From Microbacteriaceae bacterium (GTDB taxonomy: Bacteria; Actinomycetota; Actinomycetes; Actinomycetales; Microbacteriaceae), in the NCBI GenBank assembly GCA_947454285.1, contig CANGJO010000042.1, forward strand, positions 1 through 8,088: 8,088 nucleotides of DNA, given 5' to 3'. Made by a program: the position numbers and the translations under genes. Every line of letters starts with the position of its first letter. Within the stretch, counting starts at the first letter, position 1. The notes beneath the pieces are model-generated. The model saw only the letters and a program-made list of their open reading frames with translations. It made no database searches and had not been told where the DNA came from. Shown here piece by piece: positions 1-6,582 of this stretch.

Positions 1-1
1 A

Positions 2-1240
2 ACCGGAAACGCAACTCTTGACCTATTGATGCGTCGCGAACCGTCGCTGATTGATGATGGCCAACTGATGCCGGTCGAGGGTGATGACTACTTGCCGTCG
101 GTGATCAACGCGGTTGAACGCATGCACCGCACGGTGTTGGCGATTCAGGGCCCGCCGGGCTCAGGCAAGACCTACCTGGGTTCGCGCACGATTGCTCACT
201 TGGTGCAGCAGGGCAAAAAGATTGCGGTAGTTGCCAACTCTCACTCTGCGGTTGAGAACCTACTGGCCGGTTGCATCGATGCCGGAGTATCTGGCGCGGC
301 CATTGCCAAGCAGCCTAAAAAGGAAGATCGCACACCTCGCGAGTGGACCACACCATCGGGTTATTCAGTCATGAAGAACTGGCGCGCAAAGCAGGCCGGT
401 GGTTATGTGATTGGCGGTACCGCCTGGACTTTCTGCAGCAGCTACATCTTGCTAGAGGAATTTGACTACATCTTTATTGATGAGGCCGCTCAGTTCTCGC
501 TGGTTGATGCAATTGCGGTTGGCGGCGGTTCAACCAACATGGTTTTGTTGGGTGACCCAATGCAGCTGACTCAGGTGGTGCAGGCCGTGCACCCTGGCGG
601 CGTTGATAACTCGGCGCTTGGTCACTACATGGGCGACCAACAGATTCTTGATGCCCAGCACGGTTACTTTGTTGAGGTAACCCGCCGCATGCACCCAAGC
701 GTTAACGCTCCGGTGTCTTGGTTGTCTTACCAAAACCGTTTGCACTCACATGCAGATGCCGCCGCGCAATCAGTTGCTGGCCTAACCCCTGGTTTTGAGT
801 TGCACCCAATTGCGCACATTGGCAATTCGTCACACTCACCAGAAGAAGTAGCTGCCGTGCTGACGCTAACTCGCAAGCACCTTGAACTTGTTGGGCAAGA
901 TGACGTGCTGATCGTGGCGCCATACAACGCTCAGGTTGATGCAATTCGCGACGCTCTTGATACAGCTGGGCTTACCAATGTTCAGGTTGGCACCGTAGAT
1001 AAGTTCCAGGGTCGCGAGGCACACATTGTGATTGTTTCGTTGGCGGCATCCACCGACGATGACGCACCGCGTGGTCTGGAATTCCTGCTGGATCGCAATC
1101 GCCTAAACGTGGCGCTCTCACGAGCCAAGACCAACAGCTATTTGGTTTACTCTCCAGAACTAATTCGCACCCGGTTCAACAATGTTGAAGACGTAAAGGC
1201 AATTAGTCGTTTGGCTGGCCTGTTGGAGTTTGCAAAGTAG
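2..1240 (+). CDS. C-terminal SF1 helicase part of a TM0106-type RecB-like nuclease/helicase (5'-truncated)
   Basis: The frame is open to the left edge with no stop, so the TTG/ATG codons near 26-31 are probably internal and the true start lies outside the window. The visible 412 codons hold a complete superfamily I helicase core: Walker A GPPGSGKT (149-172), motif II DEAAQ (479-493), motif III GDPMQL (551-568), a VAPYNAQ segment (917-937), VGTVDKFQGREA (986-1021) and motif VI RLNVALSRAK (1100-1129). These are hallmarks of DNA2/UPF1-like helicases. In actinobacteria this arrangement is usually the C-terminal half of a protein of more than 1000 residues with an N-terminal RecB-like nuclease domain; that half is not visible, so the family name is inferred. 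The likely role is ATP-dependent unwinding of nucleic acid. The last codons (LEFAK, stop) lie inside a direct repeat, and the 3' end overlaps the convergent MFS gene by 38 bases. Confidence -1.
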   Translation, partial: TGNATLDLLMRREPSLIDDGQLMPVEGDDYLPSVINAVERMHRTVLAIQGPPGSGKTYLGSRTIAHLVQQGKKIAVVANSHSAVENLLAGCIDAGVSGAAIAKQPKKEDRTPREWTTPSGYSVMKNWRAKQAGGYVIGGTAWTFCSSYILLEEFDYIFIDEAAQFSLVDAIAVGGGSTNMVLLGDPMQLTQVVQAVHPGGVDNSALGHYMGDQQILDAQHGYFVEVTRRMHPSVNAPVSWLSYQNRLHSHADAAAQSVAGLTPGFELHPIAHIGNSSHSPEEVAAVLTLTRKHLELVGQDDVLIVAPYNAQVDAIRDALDTAGLTNVQVGTVDKFQGREAHIVIVSLAASTDDDAPRGLEFLLDRNRLNVALSRAKTNSYLVYSPELIRTRFNNVEDVKAISRLAGLLEFAK

Positions 1241-1247
1241 GGTCTGC
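1203..1247 (-). repeat. Direct repeat, copy A (MFS/helicase 3' ends)
   Basis: This copy matches 2504-2548 in the same orientation. The block 1226-1247 is identical to 2527-2548 over all 22 bases. The block 1203-1225 matches 2504-2526 at 14 of 23 positions without gaps, including the stop codon. It encodes the last 14 residues and stop of the MFS protein on the minus strand and, at the same time, the last codons and TAG stop of the helicase on the plus strand. Confidence -1.
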
Positions 1248-2498
1248 GCTTCCCAGCGCTTGACCAGTCGAGGCATGAGCAGCGGCGATTGCCTTGCGAC
1301 CTGAGGGTAACAAGATAGCGGCAGCAGCAACTACTACCATCGCCCCGCCGGTCACGACTAGAAGGCTTTCAACTCGAAAAACATCCGCGAGTGGCCCAAG
1401 AATCGCCATACCCAATGGCATCGCTACCGAAATCACGATTCCAACAAAGCCAAATACTCGACCTTGGCGCTCAGGTTCAACTGTCTCCTGCAAAAGCGTC
1501 ATCGCCGAGGTATAGAACGATGGCACAGCCACACCAATGATGAAGAACAGCACATAGTAAAGAATCAAATTTGTGGTGAATCCCAGAGCAACCGCCAAGA
1601 CTCCAAAGAACATCGAGGTGCCAATAATCATCGAGATACGGTTTACCTTCTTGGCAAACACCGCAATCAGCGCGCCACCAAGTGCCATTCCAATACTGAA
1701 CGAAACTTCAAGAACGGTTAGCTTCCATACTTCTGTGCCAAAGTTTCGCGCGATCATCAGCGGGGAGAGGTTTGAAGGTGCCACGGTGAGTAAAAATACG
1801 ATTGCAAAAATACCCATCACCCAGCGCACGAGGTCATGAGTAAAGATGTAGCTGATGCCATCTTTAAGGTCTGCAAAGTATGAAGGTTTGTCGGCACTTG
1901 CGGCCCGGTCCAAGGTTGGCACTGCAATCAGGGTGAGCATTCCAATGCCAATCACCGCAGTGACAACATCAATGAAGAAAATCGGAACGATAGACATGTT
2001 CGCGTAAACCGCGGCGGCAGCTACTGGTGCCAGCAGGCCAAGCGCAGACTGAATGCTGCTGTTGATGCCGTTAACACTCATTAGTTTGTCTGTAGGCACA
2101 ATTTGAGGAAGCAAAGCAGAAACCGCTGGCATCTGGACTCCCGCTCCAATAGAGCGCACTGTCATCACCAAACAGATCAGCCACAAATCACTAACACCAG
2201 AAAGCATTAGAAGCGCAAGACCTAGAGTTGCTAGGGCAATTACCGAGTCAGAAACGATAATCATTGCTCGACGATTTACACGGTCAGCCCAGACCCCCGC
2301 AAAGATCGAGACGATCGCTTGAGGCAAGAAGCCAAATACCGCGGCCAGTGCCAAAACTAATCCTGACTTGGTGGTCAAAGTTAGGTGCCACATGATTGCG
2401 TACTGCACTAAGAACGAACCAAACATTGAAACTGTTTGCCCGGTCATGAAAATTGCAACGCGCTTTTTCCAGCCCGGCATGTTTTCCGATGAATACAT
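1203..2498 (-). CDS. MFS drug/metabolite exporter, DHA3 (EntS/MefA-like) type
   Basis: This 431-residue protein is rich in hydrophobic segments consistent with about 12 membrane helices. Evidence for the major facilitator superfamily is the motif-A-like loop AGVWADRVNRR (residues 67-77) between helices 2 and 3, RSIGAGVQMPAVSALLP (115-131), and QETVEPERQGRVFGF (337-351), which is typical of the EntS/macrolide-efflux branch. It probably exports a small molecule across the inner membrane using the proton gradient; the substrate cannot be read from sequence. The ATG at 2498 has an AAGGA Shine-Dalgarno (2508-2512) inside the last codons of the upstream decarboxylase, whose stop is 5 bases before the ATG, so co-transcription and translational coupling are likely. 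The last 14 residues (418-431, beginning ADPTLQT) do not look transporter-like. They copy the decarboxylase tail, and the gene ends inside the helicase gene. GC by hand count is low in places (27/60 at 1921-1980, 26/60 at 2161-2220) against 37-38/60 in decarboxylase rows. Confidence -1.
   Translation of the reverse strand: MYSSENMPGWKKRVAIFMTGQTVSMFGSFLVQYAIMWHLTLTTKSGLVLALAAVFGFLPQAIVSIFAGVWADRVNRRAMIIVSDSVIALATLGLALLMLSGVSDLWLICLVMTVRSIGAGVQMPAVSALLPQIVPTDKLMSVNGINSSIQSALGLLAPVAAAAVYANMSIVPIFFIDVVTAVIGIGMLTLIAVPTLDRAASADKPSYFADLKDGISYIFTHDLVRWVMGIFAIVFLLTVAPSNLSPLMIARNFGTEVWKLTVLEVSFSIGMALGGALIAVFAKKVNRISMIIGTSMFFGVLAVALGFTTNLILYYVLFFIIGVAVPSFYTSAMTLLQETVEPERQGRVFGFVGIVISVAMPLGMAILGPLADVFRVESLLVVTGGAMVVVAAAAILLPSGRKAIAAAHASTGQALGSADPTLQTPTGQPND
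1241..1265 (+). terminator. Hairpin just after the helicase stop, possible bidirectional terminator
   Basis: Immediately after the TAG at 1238-1240, GGTC (1241-1244) pairs with GACC (1262-1265) and GCGCT (1246-1250) pairs with AGCGC (1255-1259) around a TCCC loop. There is a small internal bulge between the two stems. No T-run follows on either strand, so it is at best a weak intrinsic terminator for the convergent transcripts. The hairpin lies inside the MFS coding region and contains the right edge of repeat copy A. Confidence -1.
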
Positions 2499-2503
2499 TT
2501 GGG

Positions 2504-2548
2504 TTATTCCTTAGGTAAGACTTTTAGAGTTTGCAAAGTAGGGTCTGC
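2504..2548 (-). repeat. Direct repeat, copy B (decarboxylase 3' end)
   Basis: This is the partner of 1203-1247, lying 1301 bases away in direct orientation. It encodes the last 14 codons and stop of the decarboxylase. The ADPTL part resembles the conserved C-terminal end I recall for actinobacterial decarboxylases of this group, so this copy seems native to the decarboxylase. Its diverged part also supplies the Shine-Dalgarno (AAGGA, 2508-2512) used by the downstream MFS gene. Confidence -1.
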
Positions 2549-3961
2549 AACAAACGCAATTCTCACACCCATGTCGCGTGCCTTGAACAGCGCGCTTAGC
2601 GCTGCCTCTGTGATTCGCTCCCCCGGTGAAAGTACCGGTACACCCGGTGGGTAAGGGCAAATCATTTCGGCAGATACGCGGCCAACCGCATCCTTGGCAT
2701 CAACTACTTCATAGCTAGAGAAGAACGCATCGCGCGGAGTAACAACTACCTCTGGCTCAATAGAGAACGCCGGCAGGATTTCAATGGGACGCGGCTCACC
2801 TTTGTGCGCCTCTACCGAGGCAATGATTTTCTTCACTAGATCGTTGATGCGGTCTGGAGTATCGGCGAAGGTGATCATTGGAATGATCAGGTCGCGGTTC
2901 GCCATCTCAACATCAATATTTGCGGCCAGTAGATCGGCTTCAATCTTGGTGCCATCGGCGCCGCAACCGCTCAGCAGAATCACAAGCTTTAGCGGGTCAA
3001 TGTATTCGCCATCAATCACGTCAATGCCAGCGGCAACCAGTGCTGCACGGCCGCGCTCGGTGGCCTCAATTACCGGACCAATCAGCTCTTCACCATGACG
3101 CTCAAGTAGTGCACGCGCTGCATCAATAGAGGCAAGGATGCGACCACTCATCGATGTGGTCTGAGTTGAATCAAACATCTTGTTGAAACGCGCAAGATCA
3201 ACGTATTCATCGCGAACCAAAACAAACGATGCCTGAGAGTAAGAAGGAAGAGTCTTGTGTGCACTGGTCACCACAATGTCTGCGCCCTCGGCAATTGGGT
3301 GGTTTGGCAGCTCCGGGTGGAAGCCATAGTGTGCGGCCCACGCCGCATCAACGATCAGTGGAATGCCAGCATCGTGACAAACCTTTGAAAGGCGCGGAAT
3401 GTTAGACATGGTGCCAACGTATGAAGGCTCACCAATCAAAACTGCTTTTGCATCTGGGTGCGCAGCGATGGTCTCGGCCAAGCGAGTGGACGGCAGGTAC
3501 TCAGGCAAACCGGTTGCCGGGTTAATCTCTGGGCGAATCCAAACCGGAATCACTCCGGCATAAACCATGCCAACCAAAACTGATTTGTGCAGTGTGCGCG
3601 AAACAATAACCTTGTCGCCAGGTGAGGCAACCGCCATCACCGCTGCGTGATTTGAACCCGATGATCCGTTTACTCCAAAACGGCAAAGTTCTGCGCCCCA
3701 AAGTTTTGCGGCAAGTGCCTCGGCTTCAAGAATCAGCGAGGGAGAAATTCTGTGTGGGTGGTTGCCAGGTAGAACTGGAATGTCACCATCAACAATGGCA
3801 CCGGTCAGATCGGTGCGGCCTTTGTGGCCAGGGATCTGAAATGGCGACCTATCGGTTTCCATATCGCGGATCCACGCGTCTAGCAGGGGTGCGCTGGTGC
3901 GCAAACCCATTGGGTCTTTCGTATCAAGAAGTGTGGCTGCGCCAAATGCGTGCTGAGGCAA
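2504..3961 (-). CDS. PLP-dependent Orn/Lys/Arg-type decarboxylase (fold type I, short form)
   Basis: This 485-residue protein would remove the alpha-carboxyl group of a basic amino acid to give a diamine or agmatine. Visible family features are FQIPGHKG (41-48), the phosphate-binding region FGVNGSSGSN (95-104), H125 in SRTLHKS (the usual pyridine-ring stacking residue), D205 in IVDAAWAAHYGFH (the usual cofactor Asp), and SAHKTLPSYSQ with the Schiff-base lysine K236. The C-terminal domain carries CPYPPGVPVLSPGE (435-448). There is no N-terminal receiver/wing domain, so it is the short form found in Gram-positives; which of ornithine, lysine or arginine is used cannot be decided. The TTG start at 3961 is preceded by AAAGG (3969-3973) at 7-base spacing. 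An ATG at 3910 (residue 18) is an alternative with a poorer ribosome site. The next gene, an MFS exporter, starts 5 bases after the stop, suggesting an operon. Confidence -1.
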   Translation of the reverse strand: MPQHAFGAATLLDTKDPMGLRTSAPLLDAWIRDMETDRSPFQIPGHKGRTDLTGAIVDGDIPVLPGNHPHRISPSLILEAEALAAKLWGAELCRFGVNGSSGSNHAAVMAVASPGDKVIVSRTLHKSVLVGMVYAGVIPVWIRPEINPATGLPEYLPSTRLAETIAAHPDAKAVLIGEPSYVGTMSNIPRLSKVCHDAGIPLIVDAAWAAHYGFHPELPNHPIAEGADIVVTSAHKTLPSYSQASFVLVRDEYVDLARFNKMFDSTQTTSMSGRILASIDAARALLERHGEELIGPVIEATERGRAALVAAGIDVIDGEYIDPLKLVILLSGCGADGTKIEADLLAANIDVEMANRDLIIPMITFADTPDRINDLVKKIIASVEAHKGEPRPIEILPAFSIEPEVVVTPRDAFFSSYEVVDAKDAVGRVSAEMICPYPPGVPVLSPGERITEAALSALFKARDMGVRIAFVADPTLQTLKVLPKE

Positions 3962-3990
3962 TATCCCGCCTTTCGGTTTGTTCGGCTCTT

Positions 3991-4018
3991 AGCCTAATGA
4001 AATTGACACCGATGACAA
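3991..4018 (-). promoter_or_regulatory. Candidate promoter of the decarboxylase-MFS operon
   Basis: On the minus strand a -35-like TTGTCA (4013-4018) is followed after 16 bases by TAGGCT (3991-3996), which fits the TAnnnT pattern of actinobacterial housekeeping -10 boxes. Transcription would begin near 3984 and leave a leader of about 23 bases that contains the AAAGG ribosome site. The -35 box abuts the terminator-like hairpin of the upstream ribosomal operon. This is a pattern-based call. Confidence -1.
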
Positions 4019-4047
4019 AGGGACCAGATCTTTCGATCTGATCCCTT
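4018..4047 (-). terminator. Intrinsic terminator-like hairpin after rplA
   Basis: As minus-strand RNA, the arms AAGGGAUCAGAUC and GAUCUGGUCCCUU form a 13-pair stem (one U-G wobble) closed by a GAAA tetraloop. It sits 20 bases after the rplA stop. Only a short U-run (UUUG) follows, as is common in actinobacteria. It probably ends the secE-nusG-rplK-rplA transcript before the decarboxylase. Confidence -1.
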
Positions 4048-4067
4048 CATCGGAAAATCAGTTTGGG

Positions 4068-4769
4068 TTAAAACTCAACCTTGGTCACGTTGGTGTCTAG
4101 CAAGATGCCAGGACCGAATGTGGTTGAAAGTGCACCCTTGATTAGGTAGCGACCCTTTGAAGACGATGGCTTCAAACGTAGGATCTCGTCCATTGCAGTA
4201 GCTAGGTTGTCACCCAACTGCTCCTTGGTGAACGATGCCTTACCAATGATGAAGTGAAGGTTTGACTGCTTGTCAATGCGGAACTCGATACGTCCACCCT
4301 TGATGTCGTTTACAGCCTTCGCAACGTCTGGAGTCACGGTACCGGTCTTTGGGTTTGGCATTAGGTTACGAGGACCAAGCACCTTACCTAGACGACCAAC
4401 CTTGCCCATAAGTTCTGGGGTTGATACTGCAGAGTCAAAATCGGTCCAGCCTGCGGCTACCTTTTCAATAAGTTCGTCTCCACCAACTTCGTCAGCGCCT
4501 GCTGCCTTAGCTGCATCTGCTGCAGCACCGGTTGCGAACACGATAACGCGAGCAGTCTTACCAGTTCCGTGTGGAAGTGAAACAGTTCCACGGATCATCT
4601 GATCTGCCTTGCGAGGGTCAACACCGAGCTTGAATGCAGCCTCGATGGTTGAGTCGAACTTCTTTGAACCAGTCTCGCGAATGATCGCTACTGCTTCAGC
4701 TGGAGTGTATAGCTTGCCTTCTTCGATAAGTTTGGCGGCTGCTATATAAGCCTTTGAGCGCTTTGCCAT
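4068..4769 (-). CDS. rplA: 50S ribosomal protein L1
   Basis: At 233 residues this is the normal length for bacterial L1. It has the start MAKRSKAY, the conserved HGTGK segment (67-71) and the L1 signature region GKVGRLGKVLGPRNLMPNP (122-140), followed by KTGTVTPDVA and FRIDKQSNLHFIIGKASF (163-180). L1 binds the mobile stalk of 23S rRNA and helps release deacylated tRNA from the E site; in many bacteria it also represses its own mRNA. The ATG at 4769 has a good AAAAGGA Shine-Dalgarno 8 bases upstream. It is the last gene of the ribosomal cluster, 82 bases downstream of rplK. That gap holds a structure resembling an L1-binding site, which would suit autoregulation. Confidence -1.
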   Translation of the reverse strand: MAKRSKAYIAAAKLIEEGKLYTPAEAVAIIRETGSKKFDSTIEAAFKLGVDPRKADQMIRGTVSLPHGTGKTARVIVFATGAAADAAKAAGADEVGGDELIEKVAAGWTDFDSAVSTPELMGKVGRLGKVLGPRNLMPNPKTGTVTPDVAKAVNDIKGGRIEFRIDKQSNLHFIIGKASFTKEQLGDNLATAMDEILRLKPSSSKGRYLIKGALSTTFGPGILLDTNVTKVEF

Positions 4770-4796
4770 GCTGTTGTTCCTTTTCTAATTGGTCAC

Positions 4797-4835
4797 AGTT
4801 GTGGTCAACGTACCGCGCACGGTACTCCCACGACT
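4797..4835 (-). promoter_or_regulatory. Putative L1-binding autoregulatory RNA structure in the rplK-rplA gap
   Basis: As minus-strand mRNA, AGUCGUGG (4835-4828) pairs with CCACAACU (4804-4797) with one C-A mismatch. This encloses an asymmetric internal loop, GA on one side and GUUGA on the other, and then an inner hairpin GUACCG-UGCG-CGGUAC (4825-4810). The strand GUGGGAG followed later by UGACCAC resembles the GUGGGAG ... UGAAAUACCAC arrangement of the L1 site in 23S helices 76-77, quoted from memory. The position between rplK and the L1 gene supports L1 feedback control; binding itself is inferred. Confidence -1.
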
Positions 4836-4851
4836 TAGTGGATGAGGTTTA

Positions 4852-5283
4852 TTAAGCCTCGGTGGTGATTCCCATTGAGCGTGCAGTACCAGCGATGATC
4901 TTTGCAGCTGCATCAACATCGTTAGCGTTTAGGTCTGCCATCTTCTGCTCGGCAATCTTGTAAAGCGCGTCCTTAGACAAGGTTGCAACCTTCACGGTGT
5001 GAGGGGTTGCTGAACCCTTTGCTACGCCAGCTGCCTTCTTGATTAGCTCAGCTGCTGGTGGAGTCTTTAGAACGAATGTGAATGAACGGTCTTCGTAAAC
5101 AGTAATTTCTACTGGGATTACGTTGCCCTTCTGGTCTGCAGTTGCGTTGTTGTACGCGGTGCAGAACTCCATAATGTTCACACCGTGCTGACCTAGTGCA
5201 GGACCAATCGGTGGAGCTGGGTTAGCAGCGCCCGCCTGGATCTGCAGCTTGATCATTCCGGTGATCTTTTTGCTCGGTGCCAT
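4852..5283 (-). CDS. rplK: 50S ribosomal protein L11
   Basis: At 143 residues this is standard for L11. It shows the proline-rich N-terminal segment NPAPPIGPALGQHGVNIMEFC (21-41), which in the family forms part of the thiostrepton-binding, GTPase-associated centre, and the C-terminal rRNA-binding domain ending in GTARSMGI (132-139). L11 sits at the base of the ribosomal stalk on 23S rRNA and takes part in factor binding and RelA-type stringent sensing. The ATG at 5283 has AAAGGA upstream at suitable spacing. It follows nusG after 43 bases, with no convincing terminator between, and precedes rplA, the classic L11 operon order. Confidence -1.
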   Translation of the reverse strand: MAPSKKITGMIKLQIQAGAANPAPPIGPALGQHGVNIMEFCTAYNNATADQKGNVIPVEITVYEDRSFTFVLKTPPAAELIKKAAGVAKGSATPHTVKVATLSKDALYKIAEQKMADLNANDVDAAAKIIAGTARSMGITTEA

Positions 5284-5326
5284 TTGATTTTTCCTTTTGT
5301 TTGTTTGGAAACTTTTTAAAAACTAT

Positions 5327-6169
5327 TTAGTTCAGTGCACCAACCTGCTCGAAGCCAAGCTCCACAGGAGTCTCGCGCTCGAACAGTGAAACAAGAACAG
5401 TAAGCTTGCCGCTTTCTGGCTTGATCTCTGAGATGGTGCCAGGAAGACCAGCGAATGATCCGTCCTTAATCATGATGCTCTCGCCAACCTTGAAATCGAT
5501 GTTGACAGGAATTGCCTTGGCCTTGCCCTTTACGGCTACGCCACCCTTTGCAGCAGTCTTTGCAGCTGCTTCTTCAGGAAGTACAAACATTGACTTCAGC
5601 ATGTTGAATGCCTCGTCTGGACGAAGTGGGGTTGGGTTCTGTGAGTTGCCAACGAAGCCGGTAACAGCTGGTGTGTGGCGAACAAGAGACCATGACTCTT
5701 CGTTCATTTCCATGCGGATCAAAACGTAACCAGGAATACGAACTTTGGTAACTAGCTTGCGCTGACCGTTCTTGATCTCGATGGTGTCTTCCATCGGAAC
5801 TTCGATCTGGTAGATGTCGTCTCCACCTTCGATAGCAAGCTTGCGGTTTTCGATGTTCTGCTTAACGCGCTTCTCGTAACCTGCGTAAGAGTGAATTACG
5901 TACCACTTGCCAGGCTGGCGACGAAGCTCTGCCTTGAACTCGCGGTAAGGATCGTCTGAGCCGCCTTCGCTAACTTCAGCTGCAACTTCGGCTGCCTCTT
6001 CTTTAGCTTCTGCGATAGCTTCTTCAACTTCTAGGTCCTGCTCAAGTTCTGCAGCAGCATCTTGAGCTAGGTCAGCAAGGTCAGCATCGGCTTCAGCAAT
6101 TACTGCGTCAGCAACAACGTCTTGAACCTCGGCTACTGCCTCTAGTTCGTCGCGTTCTGTATCAGTCAA
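5327..6169 (-). CDS. nusG: Transcription termination/antitermination factor NusG
   Basis: NusG binds RNA polymerase to control pausing and links it to Rho or the ribosome. The conserved NGN domain starts near residue 88 (KWYVIHSYAGYEKRVKQNI) and includes KVRIPGYVLIRM (142-153) and VRHTPAVTGFVG (163-174). The KOW domain near the end contains FKVGESIMIKDGSFAGLPG (226-244). The first 75 or so residues are an extremely acidic, Ala/Glu/Asp-rich extension, which makes the protein 280 residues against about 180 in E. coli; such extensions are usual in actinobacteria. The start is TTG at 6169, preceded by AAGGAAA at a spacing of 5; a later start would remove part of this extension. It lies 28 bases after secE and 43 before rplK. 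Confidence -1.
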   Translation of the reverse strand: MTDTERDELEAVAEVQDVVADAVIAEADADLADLAQDAAAELEQDLEVEEAIAEAKEEAAEVAAEVSEGGSDDPYREFKAELRRQPGKWYVIHSYAGYEKRVKQNIENRKLAIEGGDDIYQIEVPMEDTIEIKNGQRKLVTKVRIPGYVLIRMEMNEESWSLVRHTPAVTGFVGNSQNPTPLRPDEAFNMLKSMFVLPEEAAAKTAAKGGVAVKGKAKAIPVNIDFKVGESIMIKDGSFAGLPGTISEIKPESGKLTVLVSLFERETPVELGFEQVGALN

Positions 6170-6197
6170 TTCGATTTCCTTACTTAAATTCTTTTAA

Positions 6198-6467
6198 TTA
6201 CGCGGTTGGTGTGAATACGAAAACAACACCCTGGTAGAACAGCCAGTCAAGAAGCGAGATGACAAGCATCACAACTGCAACGAAAGCCAAAACCACACCG
6301 GTGTAGTTGCGAAGCTCTGCCCAAGTTGGCTTGGTGACCTTCTTCAACTCACTGACAACCTGCTTGAAGAACAGGATGATGCGTGCGATGAAGTTGCGGC
6401 TTGATGCCTTATCGGCTTTCGCCTTTTCGACTACATCTTCTGAGACTTGCTCTAGCTCTTCAGCCAT
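6198..6467 (-). CDS. secE: Preprotein translocase subunit SecE
   Basis: SecE is the small clamp subunit of the SecYEG channel in the cytoplasmic membrane. The 89-residue product has a charged N-terminus, the conserved amphipathic segment ELKKVTKPTWAELRNYT (40-56), and one membrane helix from about 57 to 77, then a short tail. This is the single-helix form seen in most bacteria outside the enterics. I chose ATG 6467 (MAEELEQ) because AAGGA (6474-6478) lies 6 bases upstream. The ATG two codons earlier at 6473 would touch that site directly. A longer reading to 6536 would run into the tRNA gene and can be discarded. It is 42 bases downstream of tRNA-Trp and 28 upstream of nusG. Confidence -1.
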   Translation of the reverse strand: MAEELEQVSEDVVEKAKADKASSRNFIARIILFFKQVVSELKKVTKPTWAELRNYTGVVLAFVAVVMLVISLLDWLFYQGVVFVFTPTA

Positions 6468-6473
6468 GCTCAT

Positions 6474-6478
6474 TCCTT
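6474..6478 (-). promoter_or_regulatory. secE ribosome binding site
   Basis: AAGGA on the minus strand is 6 bases from the ATG at 6467 and 0 bases from the ATG at 6473. The spacing favours the downstream ATG as the main start of secE. Confidence -1.
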
Positions 6479-6509
6479 CTTCTTTAGTTTGAAACTCTTG
6501 TACTACTTG

Positions 6510-6582
6510 CAGGGCGGACAGGACTCGAACCTGCAACCCTCGGTTTTGGAGACCGATGCTCTACCAATTGAGCCACCACCCT
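6510..6582 (-). tRNA. trnW: tRNA-Trp (anticodon CCA)
   Basis: This 73-base gene folds as a full cloverleaf: acceptor arm AGGGTGG with CCGCCCT (one T-G pair), D arm GCTC/GAGC, anticodon stem TCGGT/ACCGA with loop CTCCAAA, a 5-base variable loop, and T arm GCAGG-TTCGAGT-CCTGT. The anticodon CCA is at 6549-6547 and reads UGG. The discriminator base is G73, as expected for bacterial tRNA-Trp. The 3' CCA is not encoded and must be added afterwards. It sits just before secE in the same direction, a common actinobacterial arrangement, so it is probably excised from a tRNA-secE-nusG transcript. Confidence -1.

Noticed and set aside
26..31. TTG/ATG at the left edge as the true start of the helicase gene
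   Set aside because: The frame stays open to the window edge, no ribosome site is visible, and this helicase type is normally fused to a longer N-terminal part.
1203..2548. Direct repeats as attachment sites or target-site duplications of a transposon or integrative element
   Set aside because: There is no integrase or transposase and no terminal inverted repeat inside the interval. The repeat is 45 bases with graded divergence and matches coding tails in frame, which is unlike a short target-site duplication.
5311..5332. AT-rich inverted repeat at the nusG stop (AACT-ATTT-AGTT) as a terminator before rplK
   Set aside because: The stem is only four weak pairs, and the next gene follows after 43 bases in a conserved operon order.
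6468..6536. N-terminally extended SecE beginning in the tRNA-Trp gene
   Set aside because: The extension overlaps the tRNA by 27 bases and has no homology-like sequence. A good ribosome site supports the start at 6467.
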